This document shows, piece by piece, positions 1-11,325 of a stretch of 64,000 bases of DNA. The notes beneath the pieces are model-generated. The model had not been told where the DNA came from, did not search any database, and saw only the letters and a list, made by a program, of their open reading frames with translations. Position numbers and translations under genes: made by a program. How positions within the stretch are numbered: the first letter of the stretch is position 1; each line of letters opens with the position of its first letter. Origin of the DNA: Bromus sterilis (taxonomy: Eukaryota; Streptophyta; Magnoliopsida; Poales; Poaceae); contig OX465598.1 in NCBI GenBank assembly GCA_950022295.1, forward strand, positions 170,456,001 to 170,520,000. Direction: 5' to 3'.

Positions 1-734
1 ATTCGAGTCCAAATACACCATCGTGTTCCACCAATCCGAGTTGAGTTTCCATCACCCGTTCGGTTTGTGATCTCTCTGTAGCGAGATTAGTTTTGAGTTG
101 ATTAGATTCGGATCTCACCAAACTTTTGTCGTACGTAGAAGGGGGTGATTTCCAAAAAAAAAAAGTTCCGCCCCCTAGTTAACGAAATGTTCTTTAGACG
201 TCAGCAAAGAGTACCACACGTTGTCCCAAAAAGTTTTGAAAGTGTCAATAATCATCTTGTGCCTATCCTGGTTTTAGGACCCCGGGAACGTTTTGAGACA
301 CTTGCCATTATAGTGATATTTTCGCAAAAAAAGAGAAAGAGAAATTTGGAGTGTGCTTCTCAGTTGTTTACGTGCCGCGTCGTGCTTTCATTGGTGTGTT
401 AGGCTCGCGTCTCTAGTATGATCTAGCCTAGGACCAGCACAGTACCGACGTTAAGTGTCTATTCAGCTTTGCATCTCTGTCCTCATTGCTACCATACTTG
501 TCAGCTTTCCTGCAGCTCCACATATATTCTACATCATGCGTTTTGACACCTCATGGCCATCGCTCTAACACATCTTTGACAGTCTTGACCCTTTGGTTGT
601 ACATCACCACCTGCTGCTAGGTAAGAATCGGTAAGAACAAAAGGAAAGCTTGACGGATTTGTGCTTTCCACCACACCACATCCCATTTGTAGAAGTAGGA
701 TCATATTTCTGTGTGTTTTCTATTTCTGCTAACA
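1..734 (+). other. Untranslated leader of element E
   Basis: This stretch precedes the gag start at 735. No long conserved reading frame is visible. It does not match the end of the 3' LTR of the same element, so it is leader rather than 5' LTR. No initiator-Met type primer site is visible, so that site probably lies just upstream of the window. Confidence 0.5.
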
Positions 735-2226
735 ATGCCAGGATCACACGATGACGAGGTGGCAGACGCGCCTGATTGGGAGAACATGAAAAACAAGCAA
801 CTAAATGATGTCTGAACAGGTGCATGACATCGAGAACAGATTTACAGAGGTGATTGATGGCGTGGAGAAGATGATCGTGACCAAGATCGACGCCAAGTTT
901 ACTGAGTTGATGGCACGTCTAGCTCCACCTCCTGCTGCCGCTCCGGCATAGCCACCGCCCCCACGACATGCACGACGTATTCTGTTTCCGATCGGACAAG
1001 CTGCTGGTATTGGTGATCCTCCTCCTGCTACTGCAGTTGCGGCTGCTGCTTCTGACGTCGGCTAGTATGACGACTACAAGGGTGATTACAAGCATGAGGT
1101 GGAACAGGAAGCGCCCTATGAACAACAAGCTGGACGTCCACGTCCCAACATTCGACAAGGTCGACACCCGCCACACCTTCAGGTAAGCGATGATGAACAT
1201 GTGCCTAAACTGAAACTGAATCTTAAACCATTTGAGGGTAGATATATTCCTGATGCTTATCTTACTTGGGAGTTAGAAATTGAAGAACGATTTACATGTT
1301 TACAATATCCTGAGAATAGACGTGTTACTGCTGCTGTTTGTGAATTCACGGGGTTTGCATCTATTTGGTGGTCTGAACATTGTAGATTGCATGCTAATAA
1401 TATTCCAACTACTTTGGCTGGTTTAAAATATGCTATGCGTACTCGTTGGGTTCCTCCTTATTATCAACGTGAATTGCTACAAAACTTATAGCGTTTGAGA
1501 CAGGGAAAAAATTCTGTAGAGGAATATTATCAGGAATTACAAACTGGATTGATTAGATGTGGCCTAGTAGAGGATAATGAAGCTATGCTTGCACGTTTTA
1601 TGGGTGGCTTAAAAAAGGAGATACAAACTATTTTAGAATACAAGGACTATAGTACTATCACTCGTTTGTTTCATCTTGCTTGTAAAGCTGAACGTGAGGT
1701 GCAGGATCGACAGGCCGCTACGACAACTAACTTTTCTGCAGGAAGAAATACATCTAGGACATCGCGTGGACCTTCTACATCCACACGTCCTGCTGCACCA
1801 CCATCTACTTCAGCCGCTCATTCTTATAGGGAGCCACCAAAACAGCCAACACCACCATTCAAGGGTGCACAGAGTGGTCCAGCAACGATTTCTTCTTCAT
1901 CCATGGCTTCCACAGGGCAAACACGAGATCGTGATATTAAATGTCGCAGGTGCCAAGGTGGAGGTCACTTCGCAAAAGACTGTCCCTGCAAGCGTGTCAT
2001 GACTATTACGGCGGATGGTGGGTATGAGTCAGCGAGTGACTATGATGAGGAGACTTTAGTCCTCATTTCTAATGAGGAACAGGGTTCCCATGATGATTCT
2101 CATGATATCGAGTATATGGCTCCTGATGATGCAGATAAATATGCTAGTTTGGTTGCTCAACGTGTGTTAAGTGTGCAGGAACGAAGGCCGAGCAGAACCA
2201 GAGGCACAATTTGTTCTAGACAAAGG
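735..2226 (+). pseudogene. gag: gag of element E, broken
   Basis: This would encode the capsid/nucleocapsid polyprotein. The ATG at 735 opens an acidic N-terminus. A frameshift near the stop at 813 moves into a charged helical stretch that ends in a Pro/Ala run. Stops follow at 949, about 1064 and 1489. The capsid-like part (about 1190-1700) includes ASIWW and a run of basic and aromatic residues typical of gypsy Gag. A CCHC zinc knuckle (CRRCQGGGHFAKDC) lies at 1942-1983 and should bind the element RNA. An acidic linker follows and leads into the protease. Reading frames after 1495 are in phase with one another. The domain order is clear, but the copy is dead. Confidence 0.8.
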
Positions 2227-2715
2227 GAGTGGCGAAAGAACGTTCGGTTCGCATCATTATTGATGGAGCGAATTGCAACAACTTGGCTAGCATGGAGTTT
2301 GTGGAGAAGCTATCTCTCACCACAAGACCACACCCTCATCCGTACTATATTCAGTGGTTTAACAATTGTGGTAAGATTAAGGTAACGCGTTCTGTTCATG
2401 TGCACTTTAGCATTGCTGCATATGCTGATTATGTTGATTGTGACGTGGTACCCATGCAAGCATGCTCTCTTTTACTTGGTAGACCATGGCAATTTGATAG
2501 GAATGTTGTACACCATGGTAGGACAAATTAGTTTACTCTGGTTCATCAGGATAAAAATATTGCTTTACTTCCTATGTCTCCTGAACAAATTGTGAAAGAT
2601 GATCTTGATAGAGCTAGTAAAGCTAAACAGGAGAAAAAATAGAATGAAAATGAGATAGCAGCTAAAGAATTTGAGCAACAACATAAGACTAATAGAAAAT
2701 CTTCTTCTGCTGTTT
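2227..2715 (+). pseudogene. pol: Aspartic protease region of element E pol
   Basis: The protein read from 2229 begins with a retropepsin-like core (IIDGANCNNLAS), a hydrophobic segment and a later LLLGRPW motif, matching the fold order of gypsy proteases that process Gag-Pol. The active site reads D-G-A rather than the usual D-S/T-G, so activity is doubtful. A stop at 2529 and another at 2639 interrupt the linker to the reverse transcriptase. It lies one frame away from gag, as expected after a frameshift. Confidence 0.65.
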
Positions 2716-3780
2716 CTAATGAAATTAAATTGACTAGTCCAACTTTGCTTGCTACTAAGGTTGATATTTCGGTTTTGGATGTTAGTCAATATGTGTGCTA
2801 TGCTTTTGTGTGCAAAGAAGCTTTTTTTTCATTTGAGGAATTGCCTCCTTCTTTGCCTCCTGTTGTCACTGACCTTTTGCAGGAGTTTATAGACGTCTTT
2901 CCCCAAGACGTACCACCGGGATTACCACCTATTCGAGGGATTGAGCATTAGATTGACTTAATTCCCGGTGCTTCGCTGCCCAACCGTGCGCCATACCGTA
3001 CCAATCCAGAGGAGACGAAGGAGATTCAGCATCAAGTACAAGGGCTACTCGACAAAGGTTATATAAGCGAATCCCTTAGTCCTTCTGTTGTTCCTGTTAT
3101 ATTAGTGCCAAAAAAGGACGGAACATGGCGTATGTGTGTTGATTGTAGAGCCATTAATAACATTACTATTCATTATCGTCATCCTATTCCTAGGTTAGAT
3201 GATATGCTTGATGAATTAAGTGGCTCTTCCATGTTTTCCAAAGTTGATTTGCGTAGTGGATACCATCAAATTCGCATGAAATTAGGGGATGAATGGAAAA
3301 CAACATTTAAAACTAAGTTTGGACTATATGAGTGGTTTGTCATGCCTTTTGGGTTAACTAATGCACCTAGCACTTTCATGAGATTAATGGACGAGGTTTT
3401 ACGTGCTTTCATTGGAAGATTTGTGGTAGTCTATTCTGATGATATACTCATTTATAGCAAATCTTTGGAGGAACATTTGGATCATTTACGTGTTGTTTTT
3501 ATTGCTCTATGTAATGCACGTTTGTTTGGTAACCTTGGGAAGTGCACCTTTTGCATCGACTGAGTATCGTTTCTTGGCTATGTTGTTACTCCGCATGGAA
3601 TTGAAGTTGATAAAGCCAAGATCGAGGCCATTGAGAGTTGGACGCAGCCCAAAACGGTCACACAAGTGAGGAGTTTTCTTGGCCTCGCTGGATTCTATAG
3701 GCGTTTTGTGAGAGATTTCAGCACCATTGCTGCACCTCTCAATGAGCTTAAACGCAAGGATGTGCCTTTTACTTAGGGTA
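2716..3780 (+). pseudogene. pol: Reverse transcriptase region of element E pol
   Basis: This encodes the RNA-dependent DNA polymerase of a gypsy element. Visible motifs include VPKKDGTWRMCVD, the SKVDLRSGYHQIR block, the FGLTNAPSTF block and the catalytic YSDDILIY box near 3430-3455. The thumb continues with RSFLGLAGFYRRFV near 3670-3710. In-frame stops occur at 2949 (just before the palm), 3561 and about 3775, and the frame changes near 3565. The catalytic Asp pair is retained. The linker before the palm has the FPQDVPPGLPP motif common to grass gypsy pol proteins. Confidence 0.85.
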
Positions 3781-3806
3781 CCGCACCAGAAGAAGCCTTC
3801 ACGGTA

Positions 3807-5684
3807 TTGAAAGATAAGTTAACACATGCTCCTTTGCTCCAACTTCCTGATTTTAATAAGACTTTTGAGCTTGAATGCGATGCTAGTGGGATTGGTTTGG
3901 GAGGTGTGTTATTACAAGATGCTAAACCTGTTGCATACTTTTCTGAAAAATTGAGTGGGCCTAGTTTGAACTATTCTACTTATGATAAGGAATTATATGC
4001 TCTTGTTCGGACATTAGAAACTTGGCAACATTATTTATGGCCTAAAGAATTTGTTATACATTCTAATCATGAATCTTTGAAACACATAAGAAGTCAAGAA
4101 AAACTTAATCGTAGACATGCTAAGTGGGTTGAATTTATTGAGACTTTCCCTTATGTCATTAAACACAAGAAGGGTAAAGATAATATTATTGCTGATGCAT
4201 TGTCTCTACGTTATACTATGCTTTCACAACTTGACTTTAAGATATTCGGTTTAGAGACAATCAAAGATCAATATGTGCATGATGCGGAATTTGAAGATGT
4301 ATTGCATAATTGTAGAGAAGGTAGAACATGGAACAAGTTTGTGCTTAATGATGGATTCGTTTTCCGTTCTAACAAGCTATGCATTCCATCTAGCTCTATT
4401 CTTCTTTTGTTGTTGCAGGAGGCACATGGAGGAGGATTAATGGGACACTTTGGCGTGAAGAAGACAGAGGATGTACTTGCTACACATTTGTTTTGGCCAA
4501 AGATGAGACGGGATGTTGAGCGTTTTGTTGCTCGCTGCACTACATGTCAAAAAGCTAAGTCACGACTCAATCCTCATGGTTTATACATGCCTTTACCTGT
4601 ACCTAGTGTTCCATGGGAGGACATATCCATGGACTTTGTTTTAGGCTTGCCTCGAACAAAGAAGGGGAGGGATAGCATATTTGTGGTCATGGATAGATTT
4701 TCTAAGATGGCACACTTTATCCCATGTCATAAAAGCGCTGATGTTGCTAATATTGCTGATTTATTCTTTCGTGACATTATTCGCTTAGATGGTGTGCCCA
4801 ATACTATTGTCTCAGATCGTGATACTAAGTTTCTTAGCATTTTTTGGAGATGCTTATGGGCTAAGTTGGGGACTAAACTAATTTTTAGTACTACATGTCA
4901 TCCCCAAACTGATGGACAAACTGAAGTAGTCAATAGGGCTTTGTCTACTATGCTTAGGGCTGTTTTAAAGAATAACTTGAAAATATGCGAAGAATGTTTA
5001 CCTCATACTGAATTTGCTTATAATCGTTCATTGCATTCTACCACTAAAATGTGCCCTTTTGAGATTGTGTATGCTTTTCTACCTCGTGCACCAATTGATT
5101 TGCTGCCTCTTCCATCTTCGGAGAAGGTTAATTTTGATGCTAAGCAACGTGCCAAATTGATATTAAAAATGTATGAGTTAACTAAAGAAAACATTGAGAG
5201 AATGAATGCTAGATACAATCTGGCTGGTGATAAGGGTAGAAAGCATGTTGTGTTTGAACCAGGAGATCTTGTTTGGTTACATCTACATAAAGATAGGTTT
5301 CCTGATTTGCGGAAGTCTAAGTTAATGCCATGAGCTGATGGTCCGTTTAAGGTTTTGTCGAAAATTAATGATAATGCATATAAAATTGAGCTACCTGCAG
5401 ATTTTGGGGTTAGTCCCACATTTAATATTGCAGATTTGAAGCCTTATTTGGGAGAAGATGATGAGCTTCCATCGAGGACGAATTCAATTCAAGAAGGGGA
5501 GGATGATGAGGACATCCCTACTAATGTTACACCCACATCCTCACCAACTACACATATTGGACCAGTTACTAGAGCACACGCACGTCAACCAAATTATCAG
5601 GTACTTTCGTTTCTTGCGAATCCTTCTAATGTTCAGGAACATATGATGCTGCCTAAATTAGATACTTTTTTTTCTTATGAATGA
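3807..5684 (+). pseudogene. pol: RNase H and integrase of element E pol
   Basis: A 508-codon stretch to the stop at 5331 holds RNase H and integrase, then the frame resumes to 5684. RNase H begins with ECDASGIGLGG and ends with ADALS; the residue after HS (about residue 87) is Asn where the family has Asp. Integrase shows the H-H-C-C zinc motif (ending CTTCQ) and a DDE triad at about residues 276, 337 and 373, with the usual 35-residue spacing between the last two. The C-terminal tail contains ADLKPYL and SRTNSIQEGEDDED and crosses the polypurine tract into the 3' LTR. I see no full chromodomain. Confidence 0.85.
5491..5503 (+). promoter_or_regulatory. Polypurine tract of element E
   Basis: The purine-only run AAGAAGGGGAGGA sits directly before the TGAT that starts the 3' LTR and lies inside the pol coding frame. 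It would prime plus-strand DNA synthesis. The position is supported by the LTR ends TGAT...ATCA. Confidence 0.65.
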
Positions 5685-6405
5685 ATGACCTAGCATGGAC
5701 AAGAAGGATGGTCATTGGAGCGGGATCAAGCATGGAGAAGAAGGTGCGCACGCGGGAAAGGACAATGGAGCTTCGAGTGGTGATTTTCGCATTTTGAAGC
5801 CACCATAAGGCGTGCATGAAGGCTTGGACGAAATACACGAGATGCCACTTCATTATTTTCATCCAAGGGCAATTATAGGTGTTGCGTCACCTTAATATTG
5901 TTTCGAAATACCACCTTATAGGCTGTTTTTAGAGTCTGCATGTGTGGGGAAACCGAGTTAGGGTTGTTTCTGGACCCTCACCTCCAAGGGGTCACGAAAA
6001 TCCCCTCTGTTCCCCCATATATACAGTCCTTAGGACGTCGTTTAGACTTGGGTTTTAATTAGATTTAAGTTAGCCATAGCAGCAACTTCGAGTTCTTCGT
6101 TTATGTCATCCGACCAGGCCAAGACCACATTGGAACCCCAACTTTCGTCAATCATTCATCTTATATTCGCAATATCCAGATTGCAATTCTTAGTTCTTGC
6201 TTGTTCTTGTCGATTGCTTCCAGGAATTAGACCTTCATGGTCTGGTTGATCCTGCATCCGCGGGATCAATAACCTCTCGGAGTTGGTTTAGCGATCGCTA
6301 AGGCGCAACGTCTTCGCACGTTTGTAGTCGGGTCGTGAAAGTCGTCTCCACCAGAATCGATCTCCACCATCTCATCGAAACATCGGGACACCTTCGCCTC
6401 TATCA
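5504..6405 (+). repeat. 3' LTR of element E
   Basis: This 902-base LTR begins TGAT and ends ATCA (perfect short inverted ends). It starts inside the pol frame. A TATA box (catatatac, 6016-6024) marks the likely transcription start region. The right boundary is fixed by the family A LTR sequence, which resumes with cttggtgcttg at 6406. The 5' partner LTR is outside the window, so target duplication and age cannot be judged. Confidence 0.7.
6016..6024 (+). promoter_or_regulatory. TATA box in LTR E
   Basis: CATATATAC within the 3' LTR, preceded by a C-rich run, in the position expected for the U3/R border. Confidence 0.5.
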
Positions 6406-7034
6406 CTTGGTGCTTGTCTTTGACTATCCTTGAGATATGTTGTGTGGATTGTGGTACTCTCTTTGGACTACCGCGGCGACATTGGGAAATCCATAGATTG
6501 AGAACTACGAACTATGAGGTGTGCTTTTGTAGCCCTACATAATTCTCGTCCTCTCTTGACCACAAAGGATTGACCTCCGAGCGCGTGTCCATTGCATGTT
6601 TTATGGGAAATATCATGTGATTAGACTATGTTAATGTTGTTGGGAGTTGCCACTAGTGAAAGTATGAAGCCTGGGCCTTGTTTCCACCATTGCAATGCCG
6701 TTTGTGCTCAATTTTGTCACATGTTTGCTTTCTGCACTTTTTATTACAGATTTATATTACTTTGTTTTGCCGAACCCATCACTCGTATTTTACCATCTCT
6801 TCGCCGAACTAGTGCACCTATACAATTCCTAGTTGTATTAGGTGTGTTGGGGACACAATGGACTTCTTGTATCTTAATTGCAGGGTGGCTTGAGAGAGAC
6901 CATCTTCAACCTCTACTTCCATGAGTTCGATAAACCTTACGTCATCCACTTGAGGGAAATTGTTGTTTTCCTACAAACCACTACGCTTGGAGGCCCAACA
7001 TAGTATACAAGAATAGAAGCGTCCGTAGACATCA
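6406..7034 (+). repeat. Family A LTR, 3' half
   Basis: This matches the second half of the complete family A LTR at 27117-28352 almost base for base (from cttggtgcttg to the gtagacatca terminus). Element E is inserted into it; the first half must lie upstream of the window. After its ATCA end the sequence is not the family A internal leader, so this is a 3' LTR or a solo LTR. The short translated frames in it are not genes. Confidence 0.8.
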
Positions 7035-8051
7035 GTTGTCCTTCGATCTTCTACCAGCAAACTCCATTCTTTCAGAACCTAAGAATCTTTTTATACTCAA
7101 AAACAATATTAGTTCCTCTACTTCTTTGTCCAACAATCTCCAAAACCTTTGGGAGCAAAACTTGCTCTTACAATTTTGTTCTTGAGTAATTCTTGCATGT
7201 TCTCCGTTGCTTTTTATTGATTTTGCCAAGTAGTAGATAGTAACTCCAAGAGGGAGCGTTATGCTTGATTGTGGGTTCATGCCCCCCGATGTCTGGCTTG
7301 AGTGACAGAAACATGAGACCAGGGGATGTGCTGTTGCCACTAGGGAGAAAACAACGGTGCTTCTAACCGCGGTTGCAAGGATTATTTACCTTACGCAAAG
7401 TTTTTTAATGCAGTTGTCTGTTGCTTTAGGTTTACACTTTGGGTGTGGCTCGCAACTTAATACCAGCAAGATGTTCTGGATAGATATCTCAAGGTGGATG
7501 ATTAGTGAGTAGATGCTGATGAATAAACGGTCTGCTTGTCTAGGCGTACTGGCCATACGATTGAGCCTTTAACTTTGTTGGAGCATAATTAGCATTGCGT
7601 TGCATTTATATATCTGTCAATTGCCCAACTGTAATTAGTTCACCGAGCTTAGCTGTTTTATCATCTTTTGGGAGAGGTACATCACTAGTGAACATCATGG
7701 GATTACGGTCCATATTTCCACCATTGTTTACACCTCAACTCTTTACTGCTTTTATTTCCTTTTCGTTGCAATCACCACTACTATTTCCCGCTTGTGTTTT
7801 GATCCTTCGTGAACGACAAGGCCGAAGAGATTGACAACCTCTCTGAACTCGTTGGGAGAAAAGTTATTTGTTGCTGTTGCAGGTCAACGACAACTCCCTA
7901 GATTGAAGTTATTTCTGGCGCCGTTGCCACCTACTTGAAGAACATGGAGTCCTACTGGTAGCCAACGAGGAGCACTACTTCAGTGCCATCAAGCTTAATT
8001 TCTGGCACTGTTGCCGGGGACTCCAGTCTACAAGATACGGGAGTTGCACAC
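7035..8051 (+). repeat. Old LTR/leader remnant F related to family A
   Basis: No coding potential is visible. Parts resemble family A LTR wording (a tttccaccattgttacac-like segment near 7710). At 7911-7928 and again at 7998-8020 there are primer-site-like segments (atttctggcgccgttgcc and atttctggcactgttgccgg) nearly identical to the one after the A2 LTR at 28357-28379. I read it as the end of an old, diverged LTR of the same superfamily with the start of its leader. Confidence 0.5.
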
Positions 8052-9646
8052 TGTAACAACTCAGATTTCACAAAAATTAAAAAAATTGTTTTCGGTGTGA
8101 ATTGTTTGATTATCTGATTTGATTGCGGTGTTTGCATCCCCGATTTATCGATCGGCGATTACTTTTCCTCCCTCTTATCTTGTATCGGACGGAGACCGAC
8201 CCTTGACACCCTGACACTCGACCTTTGCGACACCGGGTTTCACCCGATCACCGTCGCGAAACCTCACGAGACCAGCCGCAGCCAACGGAACGAAAAACCC
8301 CGTTTAATAATTAAACGGGATATTTTTATAGCGCGCCGGAAAGTGTTCTCGGAACGGTTCCAGCGCGAGGTGAATGCCTCCGGCTCGACGCGCTGATCGC
8401 GCTGTTTGAAGTTTTACCCGTAACGGAGGTACTGCGGACCCCCGGCGGTAAGAAATGTGAGCACCGCGCGCGCGAGAGAAAAAACCGGAGATGTTTTTGC
8501 AAACTACCAGCCACTTGGGCTATATATAGACCACCACCCCACTTAGGGTTTCCCCTAAGCACCTAGGCAGCCACCAGCCCCAGATCTGGCACAAAACACC
8601 CCATTTTCGCAGTTTTTATCCCCATTTTGCTCAAACCCTAACTTCCCTGGGATCTGGACCGTCGGATCGGCCGATCCAACGGCCCAGACGAGCCCCAGTC
8701 ACCCGTGGAGCAACCCCCTGCCCGAGCAGCTTCCTCGCGCCCGTGCGCTGCACTGCGCCACCGCCGCGCCCGCTCCGGCCACGCCGCCGGCCGGCAGCCC
8801 GCTCCGGTGACCTCTCCTCCCACACCCCTTCTCCTCTCCTCCTCCCTCACAACCGTTTCCCTCTTCTCCTCCCTGCAGTTCGCGAGTTCCATGGGAATCC
8901 TCCGCCCGAAGCAAGAGCTCGAGGCCCCGCCGCCTTGGAGCTCGCGAGATCCGGCTCCTCCTTCCCCCTCTGGACCTTGCCGCGCCTCCCGGCCTCCCCT
9001 GCTCGTCTCGGCCGCCGCCCCTCGCTGGGCTTCGTCAAGCGCGCCGCCGCCAGCGTTCTGGATCGGGAGCTCAGGGACGGGACGACTGACTGGCTCCAAC
9101 CGGCGCCCCCACGACCCAGCAGCGCGGCCCAGCTGCCAGGCCAAGGCGGCCCAGAAGCCCTTCAAGCCCAGCGCAGCAAGGCCCAGCTAGGTGAGGCTAA
9201 CCCCTTTTTTATTTTTTTATTTTTCTATTATTTAGTTATGTTTTTCTTCTGTTGGGCCCAATAGCACTAGTTTCGGCCCGTTTAGTTTTTTCTGCTAGTT
9301 TATTTATTTATTTAGGCAGATTGTATTAGTAAATTTGCGATGCTTATAACTTTTCACCGGTAGCTCCGATGGAGACGCTTTCTACATGAAAGTTCCTCCG
9401 TTTTGCGCGTAGATTAATAAAATGTTGCTTGTTGCCATGTTTGAGCTTGTTTACATGCTGTTTACCTGCTATTTACACTGCTTGCCACTATAAACTGTAA
9501 CCGCAATAACTTTTTATCCGTTGCTCGGATTTAAATGTTTCTTATATGTAACTTGACTAGAATTGCATGTCGATTGTGTTTATGCTGTTCTTTCTTGCTA
9601 ATAAAAATAATAAAATATTGTTTAGCGCAAAACAGTACCAAATCCA
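8052..9646 (+). repeat. Family C LTR (copy C1), 5' half only
   Basis: It starts TGTAACAACTC and follows copies C2 (15690) and C3 (46613) up to the segment accaaat near 9644; the remaining roughly 2 kb of the LTR is missing. It contains a TATA box at 8521, a GC-rich Pro/Ala/Arg-coding-like block (8640-9185) and a donor-like GGTGAGG at 9190. Beyond the break the sequence is LINE2, so a deletion joined the two. Open frames across the GC-rich block on both strands are composition effects. Confidence 0.85.
8521..8527 (+). promoter_or_regulatory. TATA box in LTR C1
   Basis: TATATATAGA follows ccacttgggc. The same position in copies C2 and C3 reads TATATAAAG, so it is a conserved promoter element of the LTR. 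Confidence 0.6.
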
Positions 9647-9650
9647 CTAG

Positions 9651-10259
9651 TACATCCTTAAAGCAAAACGAATCAAACTTGCTAGAAGAGAATGAGTCAG
9701 TCCACAGATACATTTCAAGGAGTCATTTTCTCCATCCGCCGGGTTAAACTTAGCCGTATTGCTTGCAGCTTAGCCACTTCCTCTCACGCTGGGAGCGACA
9801 ACGACAGCTAGAAATTGACTCCAAGCAGTGCAGCCGACAGCAGCCCCCTCACTAACAGATATTCATGCACCGCAAAGGAGAAAGTGCGGGGATACGTCAC
9901 CATGTTAATCTCTGTTGGCCATAGATCCTTCCAAAACAGAATGGATTTACCATCCCCCACCATGGCTCTAGTAACTCCCCTATAAAACGGGGCAAGCTTC
10001 ATGAGATCACGGCACCAAAATGACCCACAGTCACCTGTAGCATGAGGCACGCTATCCTTGTAGTACGCATTCCAAATCAAACCCATCCATGGTGTCTCCA
10101 TTTTGTTATAAAACTTGTGCAACATCTTGAGCAGGAACCCTTGATTTTGTATCCGAAGATCAATGATTCCTAGCCCACCCTTGAGTTTCGGTCGACACAC
10201 CAGTTCCCATGATGCCATCTAGTTACTCTTGACCACACATCTTCCTTTTTCGCCTACAA
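9651..10259 (-). pseudogene. LINE2 ORF2, C-terminal part
   Basis: On the minus strand the frame around 10218-9808 reads CRPKLKGGLGIIDLRIQNQG and later WKDLW, a region typical of the part of plant LINE ORF2 that lies after the polymerase and before the reverse-transcriptase zinc-binding domain. A further segment down to 9651 (SFSSSKFDSFCFKD) belongs to the same protein in another frame. The zinc-binding domain, stop codon and 3' end are absent because the copy ends at 9651. Confidence 0.75.
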
Positions 10260-11325
10260 CTAGTACATGCATAAATTATCAAGGTGTTCTACAAGGGTAG
10301 CTGGCAACCTGATTAAGCACATGTTGTAGACCGCCAAGGAAGAGATCACTGAATTAACTAACATAGGCTTCAAAATGTAATCGAGTAAAGATGTGGCTGT
10401 GGAGAGCCGTCTTTCCACAGATGCAACCAGAGGCATGAAGTCTGCCACAGAAGGTCTTGTCGTGCCCAAAGGAAAACCCAGGTATGTAAACGACATTGAG
10501 CCAAGAGAGCATCCATGGGCTCTAGCCAAAAGAGTAGGTAGATCCCCGGACAGTTTAACGGAACCAAGGTAGATTTCATGAAGTTGATACGTAGCCCAAC
10601 CGATGTGGCATAATCCTGCAGAATGGATTTCATCCTAACCACCTGATCCATATCATCTGGTAACGCGACAATCGTATCGTCCACATACTACACAACTGGA
10701 TAGTCTTGGCCCTTGACAAGTATCGGAGCGCGCAAAAACCCTCCCAATATTCCTTATTGATCGCAACCTGTAAGAGATTGGCCTCCAACACGAAAATGAG
10801 CGGGGAAAAAGGGTCCCCTTGCCGGCTACCACGACGGTAGTAAAACTTCCTACCTGGAGTTCCATTAAGGAGAACCGAGGACTTGGCCGAGCCAAACAGG
10901 GATCTCATCCAGCTTAGCCATTTCTGGGGGAAGCCCATTTGTTCCATGATCGCTAACATTGGCTGGTGCTCGATGGTGTCGAACGCCTTCGCAAAATCTA
11001 ATTTCAGTATGACCATAGGTCTCCCAAACGCCTAACATTGGTGTATATATTCAAACGCCCATGCCAGGCAGTCCTGGATGGAACACCCTCGTAGGAAGCC
11101 GTATTGGTTTCGATGGATGATGCGAAGGATCAGCATTTGAAGTCTATCTGCTAGGAGTTTGGTCAAAATCTTGAGACAACAATTTAAGAGTGTGATGGGT
11201 CGGTAATCATTTGCGGTCTTAGGAGATCGTATTTTAGGGATGAGAGTGATAAATCCCGCATTGATACTCTCAAGATCCAAATCCCCCGCAAAGAACTCAT
11301 CACGCAGAGCATAGAATTCCTCCAT
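10260..11325 (-). pseudogene. LINE2 ORF2, reverse transcriptase domain
   Basis: This is the polymerase of a target-primed non-LTR element. From 11325 downwards the motifs are AGFITLIPK, DYRPITLLN, QYGFLRGCSIQDC, VILKLDFAKAFDTIEH and GSRQGDPFSPL. The catalytic YVDD box lies near 10670-10690 but is directly preceded by a TAG stop. A frameshift lies between about 10690 and 10760, and another stop lies near 11030. The thumb region (10529-10370) ends with FTYLGFPLG. The copy is inactive. Confidence 0.85.

Larger units (their letters stand above)
1..6405 (+). mobile_element. Ty3-gypsy element E (CRM-like), partial and decayed
   Basis: Leader, gag, protease, reverse transcriptase, RNase H and integrase occur in the Ty3-gypsy order, followed by a 3' LTR at 5504-6405. 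The 5' LTR lies upstream of the window. The pol reading frame continues about 180 bases into the 3' LTR, and its tail contains a short SRT...EGEDD stretch; both are features I associate with the CRM (centromeric) chromovirus lineage of grasses, so the lineage call is knowledge-based inference. The element carries many stops and a few frameshifts and cannot be autonomous. It is inserted in an LTR of family A, which resumes at 6406. The 6-kb size with a roughly 0.9-kb LTR is normal for the lineage. Confidence 0.8.

Noticed and set aside
1..734. 5' LTR of element E at the window start
   Set aside because: No similarity to the 3' LTR end (5504-6405) was seen, so this is leader.
8638..9264. Several long overlapping frames (160-175 codons) on both strands in the C1 GC-rich block
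   Set aside because: They sit in a GC-rich LTR segment, overlap each other on both strands, and are not maintained in C2 or C3. Composition makes stop codons rare.
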